Positions 30,048 to 39,124 of a stretch of 64,000 nt of DNA are shown piece by piece. A program made the position numbers and the translations under genes. The notes beneath the pieces were generated by a model. The model was not told where the DNA came from and did not search any database. It worked only from the letters and a program-made list of their open reading frames with translations. Origin of the DNA: Methylobacterium sp. Leaf91 (GTDB taxonomy: Bacteria > Pseudomonadota > Alphaproteobacteria > Rhizobiales > Beijerinckiaceae); NCBI RefSeq assembly GCF_001422815.1, contig NZ_LMMP01000003.1, forward strand, positions 35,144 through 99,143, written 5' to 3'. The first letter of the stretch is position 1; each line of letters begins with the position of its first letter.

Positions 30048-30479
30048 ATGCCCCTGTATTTCTCCTACGGTGCCAACATGGATGCCGCCGCGATGGCCAT
30101 GCGCTGCCCCGGCTCGACCTCCCTCGGCACCGCCCGCCTGAACCGGCACCGCTTCATCATCATGCGAGAGGGCTATGCCTCAGTGGTGCGCGACCCGACA
30201 TCCACCGTCTGGGGCGTCCTCTGGGATCTGGCCTTGGCCGACGTGCCGGCCCTCGACCGCTACGAGGGCGTCGCCGGGCGGCTCTACACCAAAGCCTACC
30301 AGCCGGTGACCACATCGACCGGCGTGAAACGGGCCTTGATCTATCTCGGCTGCAGCGCTGTTCCGGGGGTTCCGCGACCGGACTACCTGCAACCGGTGCT
30401 GGCCGCGGCCGAAGCCGCCGCTTTCCCGGCGCCTTACCTCGCCGAGATGCGCCGCTGGCTGCGGGCAGGACGCGGCTGA
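30048..30479 (+). CDS. Gamma-glutamylcyclotransferase-like protein
   Basis: A 143-residue protein with the family N-terminus MPLYFSYGANMD, where YFSYGAN forms the substrate-binding loop. The later segments TVWGVLWDLALADVPALDRYEGV and a YLQPVLAAAEAAAFP helix fit the GGCT-like/AIG2 fold. Members cyclise gamma-glutamyl amines or act on related peptides. The catalytic glutamate of the family is most likely the Glu in DRYEGV. ATG 30048 is used since the domain begins there; the open frame upstream is not conserved in style. acyP follows closely on the same strand. Confidence 0.85.
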   Translation: MPLYFSYGANMDAAAMAMRCPGSTSLGTARLNRHRFIIMREGYASVVRDPTSTVWGVLWDLALADVPALDRYEGVAGRLYTKAYQPVTTSTGVKRALIYLGCSAVPGVPRPDYLQPVLAAAEAAAFPAPYLAEMRRWLRAGRG

Positions 30480-30516
30480 GGATCGCAGACAGGGTTGGAT
30501 GCGAGGAGGTTTATTC

Positions 30517-30798
30517 TTGGCTACGATCAGAACCGTCGATGTCGTCATCCGTGGCCGGGTGCAAGGTGTCGGCTACCGGTACTGGACCTCGCGTGAAGCG
30601 GAACGTCGCGGCCTCGACGGCCATGTTCGCAACCGTTCGGATGGCGGTGTGGAAGCGACCTTCAGCGGTCCCGCCGATGCGGTCGCCGCCATGCTCGATG
30701 CGTGCAAGCTGGGGCCCGCCGGTGCCGTCGTGTCCTCGGTGGAGGCGGTGGACTCCGCCAATCCCCCCAATGCGGGATTTCGCATCCTGCGAACGTGA
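30517..30798 (+). CDS. acyP: Acylphosphatase
   Basis: A small enzyme (93 residues) that hydrolyses acyl phosphates. The catalytic arginine is in RGRVQGVGYRYW, and the catalytic asparagine in VRNRSDGGVE. Both are intact. Start choice: GAGGAGG at 30503-30509 sits 7 bases before TTG 30517, which fits a ribosome binding site; using ATG 30499 would place that site inside the gene. I prefer TTG, but ATG 30499 (99 residues) is what a simple caller would report. The gene follows the GGCT-like gene by about 40 bases. Confidence 0.9.
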   Translation: MATIRTVDVVIRGRVQGVGYRYWTSREAERRGLDGHVRNRSDGGVEATFSGPADAVAAMLDACKLGPAGAVVSSVEAVDSANPPNAGFRILRT

Positions 30799-30967
30799 TC
30801 TCTCCGTGCCGACGGGCACGATAACGGGTTTCTCTTATCCTTCACCGTCAGAGATTCGTTTCCCGCGGATCGGGCCGATGGCCTATGGTCCGCGCCGCAG
30901 GCGGAACGGCGCCGGACCGGTGAGACCGGGTTCCGGTCGGCCATAGGCCGGGAAGCGATCAGAACCC

Positions 30968-31705
30968 ATGAAGCAGCCGTTCACCTTCGCGGATTTCTCG
31001 CCGCTCGACATTGCTGGCCTTCTCTATTTCGTCGCCGCCTGGGCTGGCTATGGGATAGCGGTGGCGCGGATGCGCGGGCGGCGTACGAGCCTGAGCCAGA
31101 TCATGAACCGCCAGCGGGAAGAATGGTCGCGGCAGCTCATCGTCCGCGACAACCGGGTGGTCGACACCACGATCAACGCCTCCCTCCAGAACGGGACGGC
31201 TTTCTTCGCCTCCACGTCCCTCATCGCGCTCGGCGGGGTGCTGACCCTGTCCCGCTCCGGTGACGATGTGCTGACCCTGTTCGGCGCGCTGCCCTTCGGC
31301 GCCATCGCCACGCGCGTCACCTGGGAGGTCAAGGTGGCGGGCCTCGCCGTCGTCTTCGTCTATGCGTTCTTCAAATTCGCCTGGGCCTACCGTCTGTTCA
31401 ATTACGGTGCGATCCTCATCGGCGCGGTGCCGCCCAAGGGCGCTGGCGCCGCGCAACGCGACATGGACCGCGCCGCCCGCCGGGCCGCCGCCATGAACAT
31501 CGCCGCCGGGACCCATTTCGCAAAGGGACAGCGTGCCTTCCTGTTCGCGCTGGCCTATCTCGGCTGGTTCGTGAACGCCTGGTTTCTCATCCTCGCCACC
31601 ACGGGCGTCATCTGTGTCATGTGGCGACGGCAATTCACCTCCGATATCCGCGCCATCCTCCTCAACGAGGACGACGAGGCCACCCTGCAGGACACCGAGT
31701 CATGA
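30968..31705 (+). CDS. DUF599 membrane protein
   Basis: A 245-residue protein with four or so transmembrane helices. The motif NRQREEWSRQLIVRDNRVVD followed by NGTAFFASTSLIALGG, and the block FFKFAWAYRLFNY are characteristic of DUF599. The function is not known. Its stop codon overlaps the start of the next gene (ATGA at 31702-31705), so the two are translationally coupled. Upstream, 169 bases contain an inverted repeat CCTATGG/CCATAGG but no gene. Confidence 0.85.
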   Translation: MKQPFTFADFSPLDIAGLLYFVAAWAGYGIAVARMRGRRTSLSQIMNRQREEWSRQLIVRDNRVVDTTINASLQNGTAFFASTSLIALGGVLTLSRSGDDVLTLFGALPFGAIATRVTWEVKVAGLAVVFVYAFFKFAWAYRLFNYGAILIGAVPPKGAGAAQRDMDRAARRAAAMNIAAGTHFAKGQRAFLFALAYLGWFVNAWFLILATTGVICVMWRRQFTSDIRAILLNEDDEATLQDTES

Positions 31706-31998
31706 GCACAGAGCGCAGATCCGTGAGCGAGGAGGAGATCGGCGAATCGATCCTCCGCCTCGTTTCAGAGCGGGGAGAAGGCAAGACCGTCTGCCCATCG
31801 GAGGTGGCGCGCCACCTCGGCGGGCCGCATCCGGACGGCTGGAGCCCGCTGATGCAGCCGATTCGCCGCATGGCCGTGCGCCTTACCAAGGAGGGCCACA
31901 TCGCCATCATGCGCAAAGGGAAACCCGTCGCCGACCCCGACGATTTTCGCGGGATCTATCGTCTCGGAATGCCCGTCCCGGCTACCGGCGAAGCCTGA
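31702..31998 (+). CDS. DUF3253 protein
   Basis: A 98-residue cytoplasmic protein. The core ILRLVSERGEGKTVCPSEVA, then ARHLGGPHPDGWSPLMQPIR and the final FRGIYRLG block define DUF3253, a small winged-helix-like fold of unknown function. It shares a 4-base overlap with the DUF599 gene and is convergent with the YdcF-type gene. The winged-helix look suggests nucleic acid binding, but no target is evident. Confidence 0.85.
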   Translation: MSTERRSVSEEEIGESILRLVSERGEGKTVCPSEVARHLGGPHPDGWSPLMQPIRRMAVRLTKEGHIAIMRKGKPVADPDDFRGIYRLGMPVPATGEA

Positions 31999-32019
31999 AC
32001 CCTCGTCGACGCGAAAAGA

Positions 32020-32832
32020 TCAGTCGGCCTTCGTCCGCGGCGCCGGCAGCATCGCGTCGGTATAGCCGGCGAGCCGGTAGACGACCAAGCCGATCCATTC
32101 CTTGACCACGAGGTCGAGGACCAGCAGCCCGTCGGAGGCGAAGCTCTTCAGCTTCCACGCGTCGCTCCATCCCACCGTGCGGTAATCGACCGGATAGGCC
32201 GTCACGTCGAAACCGGCCTGGCGAAAGCAGCCGATGGCGCGCGGCATGTGCCAGGCGGAGGTGACGAGCAGCCAGCGTTCACCCGCCACCGGCTTGACGA
32301 GATCGGCCGAGAAACGCGCGTTCTCGTGGGTGTTGCGCGAGCGGTCTTCCAGGATCAGCCGCGTGCGCGGCAGCCCGAGCGTGTCGGCGAAGCGGCTGAC
32401 GATCTCGGCCTCCGACGTTCCATCGGTGCCGAGCAAGCCGCTGCCCCCGGAGAAAAGCAGCCGTGCCTCCGGGTAGCGGCGCGCGAGATCCGCAAAGGCG
32501 ATCTGGCGCTCGCCGGCATCGTTCACCGAGAGCTGGCCGCGCGCCAGCGTCGTCTGGGTTTCCACGGCGCCACCGAGCACGATCACGCCCTTGATCGGTG
32601 CGCCGTCATCCGCGAAGCGCGGGAAACGGTTTTCGAGGGGCAGGGTGATCCAGGCAGAGAGGGGCAGGAGACCGCCGAGGAAGAGCCCGGCGAAGCCGAG
32701 GAGGGCCAGACCGCGCCCGAGGCGCGGCGTCCAGCCGCCGAACATCAGGACGCAGCCGAGGAGCCCGATCAGGATGAAGAAGTTCGAGGGCGTGATGACG
32801 AAATAGATCAGTTTCGAGAGCGGAAAGAACAT
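32020..32832 (-). CDS. YdcF/ElyC-family (DUF218) membrane protein
   Basis: A 270-residue protein with two N-terminal transmembrane helices (about 12-30 and 40-58), followed by a periplasmic or cytoplasmic DUF218 domain. Key blocks are KGVIVLGGAVE, RLLFSGGSG, ILEDRSRNTHENA and LLVTSAWHMPRAIGCFRQAG. Relatives are involved in envelope or peptidoglycan-precursor maintenance, although no enzyme activity is settled. ATG 32832 opens directly into the first helix. It lies 47 bases downstream of the lysine-aminomutase-like gene on the same strand and may belong to the same operon. Confidence 0.88.
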   Translation of the reverse strand: MFFPLSKLIYFVITPSNFFILIGLLGCVLMFGGWTPRLGRGLALLGFAGLFLGGLLPLSAWITLPLENRFPRFADDGAPIKGVIVLGGAVETQTTLARGQLSVNDAGERQIAFADLARRYPEARLLFSGGSGLLGTDGTSEAEIVSRFADTLGLPRTRLILEDRSRNTHENARFSADLVKPVAGERWLLVTSAWHMPRAIGCFRQAGFDVTAYPVDYRTVGWSDAWKLKSFASDGLLVLDLVVKEWIGLVVYRLAGYTDAMLPAPRTKAD

Positions 32833-32879
32833 GTCTGGACCCTGAAGCCTCGTCTCAGTCGGGCGCGTCCGCGCGCGGG

Positions 32880-33965
32880 TCAGTCTCGGTCCGGCCTGTC
32901 CGCATCCGGCGGGTAGGGATGTTCCAGCCCCTGAGGGTCGGTGACCCGCCAGCCGGACCTGTCGCTTGCGAGATAGGACGGTCCCACCGGCACCTTGCCG
33001 TGGCCGCCGGGAATATCGAGCACGTAGAGCGGTTGGGCGAGGCCGGACAGGCGCCCGCGCAGGCGTCCCATGAGGTTGCGACCCGCCGCCAATCCGGTGC
33101 GCAGGTGCCCGGTGCCGGGCGCGAGATCGCCATGATGAAGATAGTAGGGCTTCACCCGGTTCTCGACGAAGCTTCGCATCAGGCTCGCGAGGGTCTCCGG
33201 GTCGTCGTTGACCCCGGCGAGCAGCACCGACTGGCTCACCATCGGGATGCCGGCATCGACGAGACGGGCGATGGCGCCTTTCGCGGCCGGCGTGAATTCG
33301 CGCGGATGATTGGCGTGGAGCGCGACATAGACCGCACCGCCGAAGCGCTTCAGGGCAACGACGAGATCGTCGTCCACGCGGGCGGGCTCGACCACCGGCA
33401 CACGGGTATGGATGCGCAGGACCTTGACGTGCGGGATGAGGCCAAGGGCCTCGGCGATCTGCCCGAGCCGGCGGGCCGAGAGCGCGAACGGGTCGCCGCC
33501 GGTGAGGATCACCTCCCAGATGTCGGGCCGGTCGGCGATGTAGGCGAAAGCGGCGGCGAGTTCGTCCTCGCTCAGGGTGCCGAGCCCGTCCGGCCCCACC
33601 ATCTCGCGGCGGAAGCAGAAGCGGCAATAGACCGGGCAGATATGCAGGGGCTTCAGCAGCACCCGGTCGGGATAGCGGTGGACGAGGCCCGGAAGCGGCG
33701 AATGCGCCGCATCGCCGATCGGGTCCGAATCTTCCTCCGGACGTGTCTCCAGTTCCTCCGCGCGGGGCAGGAACTGGCGGGCGATGGGATCGGCGGGATC
33801 GGTCGGGTCGATCAGTTCGGCCATGTCGGGCGTCACCGAGACCGCGTATCGCGCCGCCACCGCTTCGAGCGCGGAAAGATCGGACGGAGCGACGAGCCCG
33901 GCTTCGACGAGCTGCGCGGGGTTGCGAAGGGAGCGGGGCAGGGGACGGGGAAGTGGCCTGTTCAC
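32880..33965 (-). CDS. epmB: Lysine 2,3-aminomutase-family protein (EpmB-like, EF-P modification)
   Basis: A 361-residue radical SAM, PLP-dependent aminomutase. The cluster motif is CPVYCRFCFRRE, with cysteines at about 110, 114 and 117. The PLP lysine is in DIPGGHGKVPVG. The length is close to EpmB rather than to the longer clostridial KamA. EpmB converts alpha-lysine to beta-lysine for transfer to EF-P. Starts with GTG 33965, overlapping the epmA stop by 4 bases (GTGA), which argues for translational coupling and a shared pathway. Relatives are often labelled simply lysine 2,3-aminomutase. Confidence 0.9.
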   Translation of the reverse strand: MNRPLPRPLPRSLRNPAQLVEAGLVAPSDLSALEAVAARYAVSVTPDMAELIDPTDPADPIARQFLPRAEELETRPEEDSDPIGDAAHSPLPGLVHRYPDRVLLKPLHICPVYCRFCFRREMVGPDGLGTLSEDELAAAFAYIADRPDIWEVILTGGDPFALSARRLGQIAEALGLIPHVKVLRIHTRVPVVEPARVDDDLVVALKRFGGAVYVALHANHPREFTPAAKGAIARLVDAGIPMVSQSVLLAGVNDDPETLASLMRSFVENRVKPYYLHHGDLAPGTGHLRTGLAAGRNLMGRLRGRLSGLAQPLYVLDIPGGHGKVPVGPSYLASDRSGWRVTDPQGLEHPYPPDADRPDRD

Positions 33966-35035
33966 GCTCCCTCCCCCATTCCCACCGCTGTCTCCGCAAC
34001 CGGAGTCCAGATCACGTCGTCGATGCGGGGCGCGCCCACCGCGAGCATGACCAGCCTGTCGAGGCCCAGCGCGATGCCGCTCGCCTCCGGCATGATGGCT
34101 AGTGCCGAGAGGAAATCCTCGTCGATCGGGTAGGTCTCGCCGTAGATGCGCGCCTTCTCCACCATCTCGATCTCGAAGCGCCGCCGCTGCTCGTGCGGGT
34201 CGGTGAGTTCGCCGAAGGCGTTGGCGAGTTCCACGCCGCATGCGTAGAGCTCGAACCTCTCCGCTACGCGGGGGTCGCGGGCGCTGGGACGGGCCAGGGC
34301 CGCCTCGCTCACGGGATACTCGTAGAGCAGGGTCGGCCGTCCGTCGCCGAGCTTCGGCTCGATCAGGGCGACGAGGACGCGGCTGAACAAGTCGGCCCAG
34401 GAATCGTCGGCCGCCACCCGCAGGCCGCATGCGACCACGCCGGCAGCGAGGCCGTCCCTGTCGGTGCCCCCGCCGGGCTCGATCGTCGCCAGGAGGTCGA
34501 TTCCGGTATGCCGCTCGAACGCCTCGGCGAGCGTGAGACGCTCGAAATCCGCGAAGGGATCGGATTCCCTTCCCCGAAAGCGGAGGGAGCGCGTCTTAGC
34601 CTCGTCGGCCGCCAAGGCCAGAATGTCGGCGCAGTCACGCATCAGCACCTCGTAATCCTGCCCCGCCCGGTACCATTCCAGCATGGTGAATTCCGGATGG
34701 TGCAGGGAACCGCGCTCACGGTTGCGGAAGACCCGCGCCACGCTGAACAGCCGTGTCTCACCCGCGGCCAACAGCTTCTTGCACGCGAATTCCGGCGAGG
34801 TGTGGAGATAGAGCGGGGAGGCGGCACCGTCATGGCCGATGGCGGAGGTGGCGAAGGCCGAGAGATGCGCCTCGTTGCCCGGCGAGACCTGGAGGGCGGC
34901 GGCTTCGACCTCGACGAAGTCGCGGGCCGCGAAATGCCCGCGCAGGGCCGCGACGATACGGTTTCGCGCGAGCAGGGCCGGGCGGCGATCGGCATGCCGA
35001 TGCGGCGCCCACCACGGAGACGGTGAGCCGCTCAC
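33962..35035 (-). CDS. epmA: EF-P lysine lysyltransferase (GenX/PoxA)
   Basis: A 357-residue class II aaRS-like enzyme without an anticodon-binding domain, which attaches beta-lysine to EF-P. Class II motifs are visible: LYLHTSPEFACKKLLAAG, then RVFRNRERGSLHHPEFTMLE (motif 2), and SGIALGLDRLVML (motif 3). The GTG at 35035 begins VSGSPSPWWAPHRHADRR, which is where EpmA proteins normally start; the open frame upstream runs into the efp promoter region and is not used. It is divergent from efp, 160 bases away. Confidence 0.94.
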   Translation of the reverse strand: MSGSPSPWWAPHRHADRRPALLARNRIVAALRGHFAARDFVEVEAAALQVSPGNEAHLSAFATSAIGHDGAASPLYLHTSPEFACKKLLAAGETRLFSVARVFRNRERGSLHHPEFTMLEWYRAGQDYEVLMRDCADILALAADEAKTRSLRFRGRESDPFADFERLTLAEAFERHTGIDLLATIEPGGGTDRDGLAAGVVACGLRVAADDSWADLFSRVLVALIEPKLGDGRPTLLYEYPVSEAALARPSARDPRVAERFELYACGVELANAFGELTDPHEQRRRFEIEMVEKARIYGETYPIDEDFLSALAIMPEASGIALGLDRLVMLAVGAPRIDDVIWTPVAETAVGMGEGA

Positions 35036-35195
35036 GCCGGTTCTCCCCCTAGCCGGCGCACCAATTGCGGGCACAGGCGCCGGGCTGCTGGCAACGCGAC
35101 GCAGGATAGGATAGTGGCGGGGCACAGATGTCGCTCCCGTGGGCCGAATCCACGCCGGGGCGTCGCATATATTGTCTCGAACAGGATCTGACCCC

Positions 35196-35762
35196 GTGAA
35201 GGTGATCGCCTCTACGCTCCGCAAGGGCAACGTCGTCGACAAGGACGGCAAGCTCTACGTCATCTTGACGGTGGAGAACATCCATCCCGGCAAGGGCACC
35301 CCCGTCACGCAGCTCGACATGCGCCGCATCACCGATGGGGTGAAGGTGTCCGAGCGCTACCGCACCACAGAGTCGGTAGAGCGTGCCTTCGTGGAGGATC
35401 GCGAGCACACCTTCCTGTACGAGGATGGCGAGGGCTACCACTTCATGAACCCTGAGAACTACGATCAGGTCGCGGTTCCCAAGGACGTGATCGGCAGCGC
35501 GGCGCCCTACCTTCAGGAGGGCATGAAGGTGATGCTGGCCCTGCACAACGACGTGCCGCTCACGGTCGAACTGCCGCAGCGCGTCACCCTCGAGATCACC
35601 GAGACCGAACCGGCGATGAAGGGGCAGACGGCCTCGTCTTCCTACAAGCCGGCGATCCTGTCGAACGGAGTGCGCACCGCCGTCCCGCCGCATGTGGCGG
35701 TCGGCACCCGTGTGGTCATCCTGACGGAAGACGGTTCCTACGTGGAACGCGCCAAGGATTGA
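35196..35762 (+). CDS. efp: Elongation factor P
   Basis: A 188-residue translation factor that rescues ribosomes stalled on polyproline. It starts with GTG 35196 ([14 protein letters not shown]). The modified lysine is Lys about 33 in IHPGKGTPV at the tip of domain I. Domains II and III follow, including the C-terminal YVERAKD. The neighbours epmA and epmB on the opposite strand supply the beta-lysyl modification, so the whole module lies within 3 kb. Confidence 0.97.
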   Translation: MKVIASTLRKGNVVDKDGKLYVILTVENIHPGKGTPVTQLDMRRITDGVKVSERYRTTESVERAFVEDREHTFLYEDGEGYHFMNPENYDQVAVPKDVIGSAAPYLQEGMKVMLALHNDVPLTVELPQRVTLEITETEPAMKGQTASSSYKPAILSNGVRTAVPPHVAVGTRVVILTEDGSYVERAKD

Positions 35763-35840
35763 GACCCGCCGGTTCGAGGCTCGGACTTCGAGGCTCGGGC
35801 ATCGATCTCCCGCGGGAGACCGATGCCGGCCTGATCCGCC

Positions 35841-36881
35841 TCAGGGCGACGGCGCCGGCCCTTCGGCAGCGTCGTAACAGGACTGAGACAGAGCCTGGGC
35901 CTTCGCCCGCTCTTCGACGCTGAATCCCCGCCCCGTGATCGCCCAGAGATTCTCTCGCTGGAGGGCATCGGCGACACAGCGCGCCGCCACCCGGCATGTC
36001 TGCGCGGAACCTCCGGTCGTCTCGCACTGGACCCGGTAATCCTGACGGAACGCCGCGAGACCGGCCTTCGGATGAGGGCCCGTCACCGTCACGACGCCTG
36101 TGAGCAGGGCGAGCAGCACCGGCTGATGCACGAGATACACGGCGAAGCTGTGGCGCCCGGCCAAAGCCAGCCCGCGCGAGGCGAGCGATCCCGGCCGCCA
36201 CGTCGCCCATTTCGTGCGCAGGAAAGCCGGCAGACCGAGCCGCGCTGCTGCCAGCCCCAGGAGAACCAGGCCGAACCAGGGAAACAGCGGCACGTAATCG
36301 TTGGTCCGCGGCGGAACCATGCCGAGGCCGAGGAAGCTCAGGATCGGGTCGTCGAAGACCGGGAGGTGATAATCCGGGTTCGCCATCACGGCCGGCGTCG
36401 CCAGAACGACGATCCCCACCACCAGTGCGACGGCCGGCGACACCCGCAGGAACGGCACGGCGAGCACGCTCGACACGGCGATGCAATGCAGGATGCCGAA
36501 GAAGATGAAGCTGTCCGGAAACGCGTAGACCGTCGCGGCCGTGATGAGGAGGGCGGCGATGCCGATCCGCGCGAGACGCAGGAGGAACGCGCGGGGCCGG
36601 AGGCCATCCCGGTTCATCAGGACGAGGCCGATCCCGACCAAAACGAGGAACGTACCCGCGATGAGGTGCGCCGCGAACTTGCCCAACGGGGCCAGAGCGT
36701 AGTTCTCGGGCGTGAGCGCGAGGTGCCCGAGGTCCCAGGTAGTGTGGTAGGCGGCCATCGCCAGCAGGGCGCCGCCCCGCGCGACATCGAGACTATCGAA
36801 CCGCCGCGGCGTTCCACCGAGTTCTTTCGAGGCCGGCGATGCGGAGGACGCAGCGACAGGTCTCGCCGTGGAGGCACTCAT
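35841..36881 (-). CDS. DUF1624 membrane protein (heparan-alpha-glucosaminide N-acetyltransferase-like)
   Basis: A 346-residue polytopic membrane protein with about eight helices. RFDSLDVARGGALLAMAAYH near residue 30 holds the conserved RxxSLDxxRG motif of the acyltransferase-like DUF1624/HGSNAT superfamily, and ALAGRHSFAVYLVHQPVLLA is the matching late block. Members may transfer acetyl groups across the membrane to sugars; the acceptor here is unknown. A Cys-containing soluble tail (VQCETTGGSAQTCRV) closes the protein. ATG 36881 is chosen; the longer upstream frame encodes unlikely sequence. Confidence 0.85.
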   Translation of the reverse strand: MSASTARPVAASSASPASKELGGTPRRFDSLDVARGGALLAMAAYHTTWDLGHLALTPENYALAPLGKFAAHLIAGTFLVLVGIGLVLMNRDGLRPRAFLLRLARIGIAALLITAATVYAFPDSFIFFGILHCIAVSSVLAVPFLRVSPAVALVVGIVVLATPAVMANPDYHLPVFDDPILSFLGLGMVPPRTNDYVPLFPWFGLVLLGLAAARLGLPAFLRTKWATWRPGSLASRGLALAGRHSFAVYLVHQPVLLALLTGVVTVTGPHPKAGLAAFRQDYRVQCETTGGSAQTCRVAARCVADALQRENLWAITGRGFSVEERAKAQALSQSCYDAAEGPAPSP

Positions 36882-37322
36882 GCGAACGGCCTCGCCGGCT
36901 TGAACCGTTCGGAGTGGCGCGACGAGCCCGCGCGAGGCGAGCGTCCGATCTCGGACGATACGATCTGAGTCATGCGCGTTGGCTATCGCCGGTGGCGAGG
37001 CGGATGCAAGGGCCCAGCATCGCCCAGTGTGACCGGCGCTCCGCGTGAAGCGTCGAAAACCGTTCAACTCCCGAACGAGAGGCGGCGGGTCGCGGGCGGA
37101 TAGGCCGTATCCGGACTTTTCGGCGGATGCCGCTGTGTCACCGTTGCGGGCGAGAAAGGCGCCGCGCCGCCGGTTGCCCGGTTCCTTGTTGCTCTCATGC
37201 CAATATGATGAAGAATGTCTCAATCGCCGCAGTCGATGTCCGCCAAACGGGCTTCCGCCGAGTCATGACTTTGTTAATCTATGGTGCGGATCGCGTCGCG
37301 TGATTCGGTGTGGGTTGCTTAC
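36882..37322. other. Divergent intergenic region upstream of the cold-shock gene
   Basis: A 441-base gap between the DUF1624 gene and the double cold-shock gene. No gene is supported in any frame. It presumably holds both promoters and a long leader for the cold-shock mRNA; no specific element was identified. Confidence 0.5.
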
Positions 37323-37940
37323 ATGTCCGACGATTTCGAATCAGGCTCGCACGGCCAGCGCGCGATGGGTGAATCGACCGGTGGACGTGGCACCGACCTC
37401 GGCGACGGAGAGGTGCAGCGCCCCCTCGACCTCATCGAGGTTTCGGGGCGCATCAAATGGTTCGATGTGTCGAAGGGCTTCGGCTTCATCCTTCCCGATG
37501 ACGGCTCGGCCGACGTCTTGGTTCACATCACGTGCCTGCGCCGCGACGGATTCTCGGCCGCCAGCGAGGGCGCGCGCATCGTGGTGGAAGCCACCGAGCG
37601 GCCACGCGGATGGCAGGCCTTCCGGGTGATATCCCTCGATCAGTCGACGGCGATCCACCCATCCGAACTCCCGATGCCCCGCACCCATGTGAGCGTCACG
37701 GCGACGAGCGGGCTCGAGACGGCCGTGGTGAAGTGGTTCAACCGGTTGCGCGGTTTCGGCTTCCTGAGCCGGGGGGACGGCTCCCCCGACATCTTCGTCC
37801 ATATGGAGACGTTGCGTCGCTACGGCATCGCCGAACTGAAGCCCGGCGAAACCGTTCTCGTGCGCTACGGCGACGGTTCGAAGGGCAAGATGGCAGCCGA
37901 GGTCCGGCTTCTGGACGGCGCGCTGCCCGCCTCCCATTGA
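37323..37940 (+). CDS. Double cold-shock-domain protein
   Basis: A 205-residue protein with two CSDs. CSD1 (about 41-108) carries [20 protein letters not shown] and DVLVHI. CSD2 (about 135-200) carries [15 protein letters not shown] and DIFVHMETL. Both RNP1- and RNP2-like motifs are intact, so both domains should bind single-stranded RNA or DNA. An acidic N-terminal extension of about 35 residues precedes them. Double-CSD proteins of this length are typical for alphaproteobacteria, where they act in stationary phase or cold. The exported DUF192 gene follows 12 bases later, as commonly seen. Confidence 0.94.
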   Translation: MSDDFESGSHGQRAMGESTGGRGTDLGDGEVQRPLDLIEVSGRIKWFDVSKGFGFILPDDGSADVLVHITCLRRDGFSAASEGARIVVEATERPRGWQAFRVISLDQSTAIHPSELPMPRTHVSVTATSGLETAVVKWFNRLRGFGFLSRGDGSPDIFVHMETLRRYGIAELKPGETVLVRYGDGSKGKMAAEVRLLDGALPASH

Positions 37941-37952
37941 CGGAATGACCAC

Positions 37953-38438
37953 GTGACACCAATCCAAGACGTTCGCTGGTCCGCGCCCTTACGCGCGTTC
38001 CTGATCCTGATCACGATTCTCGCTGGTCTCGGCCTCGCCAATGCTCAGGATTCGGCCGCGCAGGAGCCCCTTGCGATCACGGGCAAGAGCGGCAGGCACA
38101 GCTTCTCCGTCGAGGTGATGCGCGACGACGAATCGCGCTCGCGCGGCCTGATGTTCCGCCGCGCGATGGCGCCTGAGCACGGGATGCTCTTCGACTTCCA
38201 GAAAGTCGAGCGCGTCGCGATGTGGATGAAGAACACCTACCTGCCCCTCGACATGCTGTTCATCCGCCCGGATGGAAGCATTGCTCGGATCGCGACCAAT
38301 ACCGAGCCGCTTTCGACCAAGGTCATTCCGTCGGGAGAGCCAGTGGTCGCCGTTCTCGAACTCAATGCCGGTGTCACGGCTAAGCTCGGAATCAAGGCGG
38401 GCGACCAAGTCGACCACACGATGTTCCCATCGCGCTGA
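37953..38438 (+). CDS. Exported DUF192 protein
   Basis: A 161-residue protein with a signal peptide (about 1-31, ending LANAQD). The mature domain has SRGLMFRRAMAPEHGMLFDF, MWMKNTYLPLDMLFI and ELNAGVTAKLGIKAGD, the three hallmark blocks of DUF192. No biochemical function is assigned to the family. It starts at GTG 37953, 12 bases after the cold-shock gene, so the two are probably cotranscribed. Confidence 0.92.
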   Translation: MTPIQDVRWSAPLRAFLILITILAGLGLANAQDSAAQEPLAITGKSGRHSFSVEVMRDDESRSRGLMFRRAMAPEHGMLFDFQKVERVAMWMKNTYLPLDMLFIRPDGSIARIATNTEPLSTKVIPSGEPVVAVLELNAGVTAKLGIKAGDQVDHTMFPSR

Positions 38439-38593
38439 CCAGAGCGAAACGAGGATCGTCGCGGCACCACCCCACGAACACAGCGTGAACGAGCATCTTG
38501 ACGGCCGCCTCGTTTCTGACCAATGTTCCCATATTGTTCCAAAGGCGAGCGAACCTGAGACAGCGGGTTCCTCGACGATGACAGGGGAACGCG

Positions 38594-39055
38594 ATGCTCG
38601 ACGTTCAAGCTTCCGGCGATGAAACGATCCTGTTCGAGAATGCCGATTGGCGCGTGATCGCGGACGGTCTCGAACATTGCGGGACCGGTTATTTCATCGC
38701 CCGCGAGAGCTTGGGCCGGCGCTCCGAGTCCGGCCTGTGGGAATGGCCTCTGCATCTGGCGGAGAAGAGCTGGTGTTCGCTGCGTCCGTTCCGCGACGCG
38801 TTTCAGGCGGCTGCCGATCTCTTCAACGTCGAGCGCGACGAGGCGTTGTCGCAATCCTTCGTCACCGGTTTTGGCCTCAGGATGGGGCAGGGCGGACAGG
38901 GCGGCACCGAAGGCTTCACGAAACTGGCGAAACTGGTGCGTCCGAAATCCATCGCTCGGCGGAGACCCACCGCATCCGAGGGCCGGCCCGTTCCCCACCG
39001 CAACGTTACGGGGCGGAAGGAAGAGACAGATACGGCGCGCGCCGCCCTGTCTTGA
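38594..39055 (+). CDS. Hypothetical protein
   Basis: A 153-residue soluble protein starting MLDVQASGDETILFENADWR. The first 70 residues are rich in aromatic residues (WRVIADGLEHCGTGYFIARE, then LWEWPLHLAEKSWCSLRPF), suggesting a compact alpha/beta fold. A glycine-rich turn (GQGGQGG) and a basic tail follow. I do not recognise a family. Spacing and codon use look genuine. It sits between the DUF192 gene and the exported DLH-like gene with all three on the same strand. Confidence 0.65.
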   Translation: MLDVQASGDETILFENADWRVIADGLEHCGTGYFIARESLGRRSESGLWEWPLHLAEKSWCSLRPFRDAFQAAADLFNVERDEALSQSFVTGFGLRMGQGGQGGTEGFTKLAKLVRPKSIARRRPTASEGRPVPHRNVTGRKEETDTARAALS

Positions 39056-39124
39056 CATGACCTCCCACCGCGGCGCCCTAGATTTCTTGAGGGCGCCGAA
39101 GGGCGCCGTGCAGGAGATCATTCC

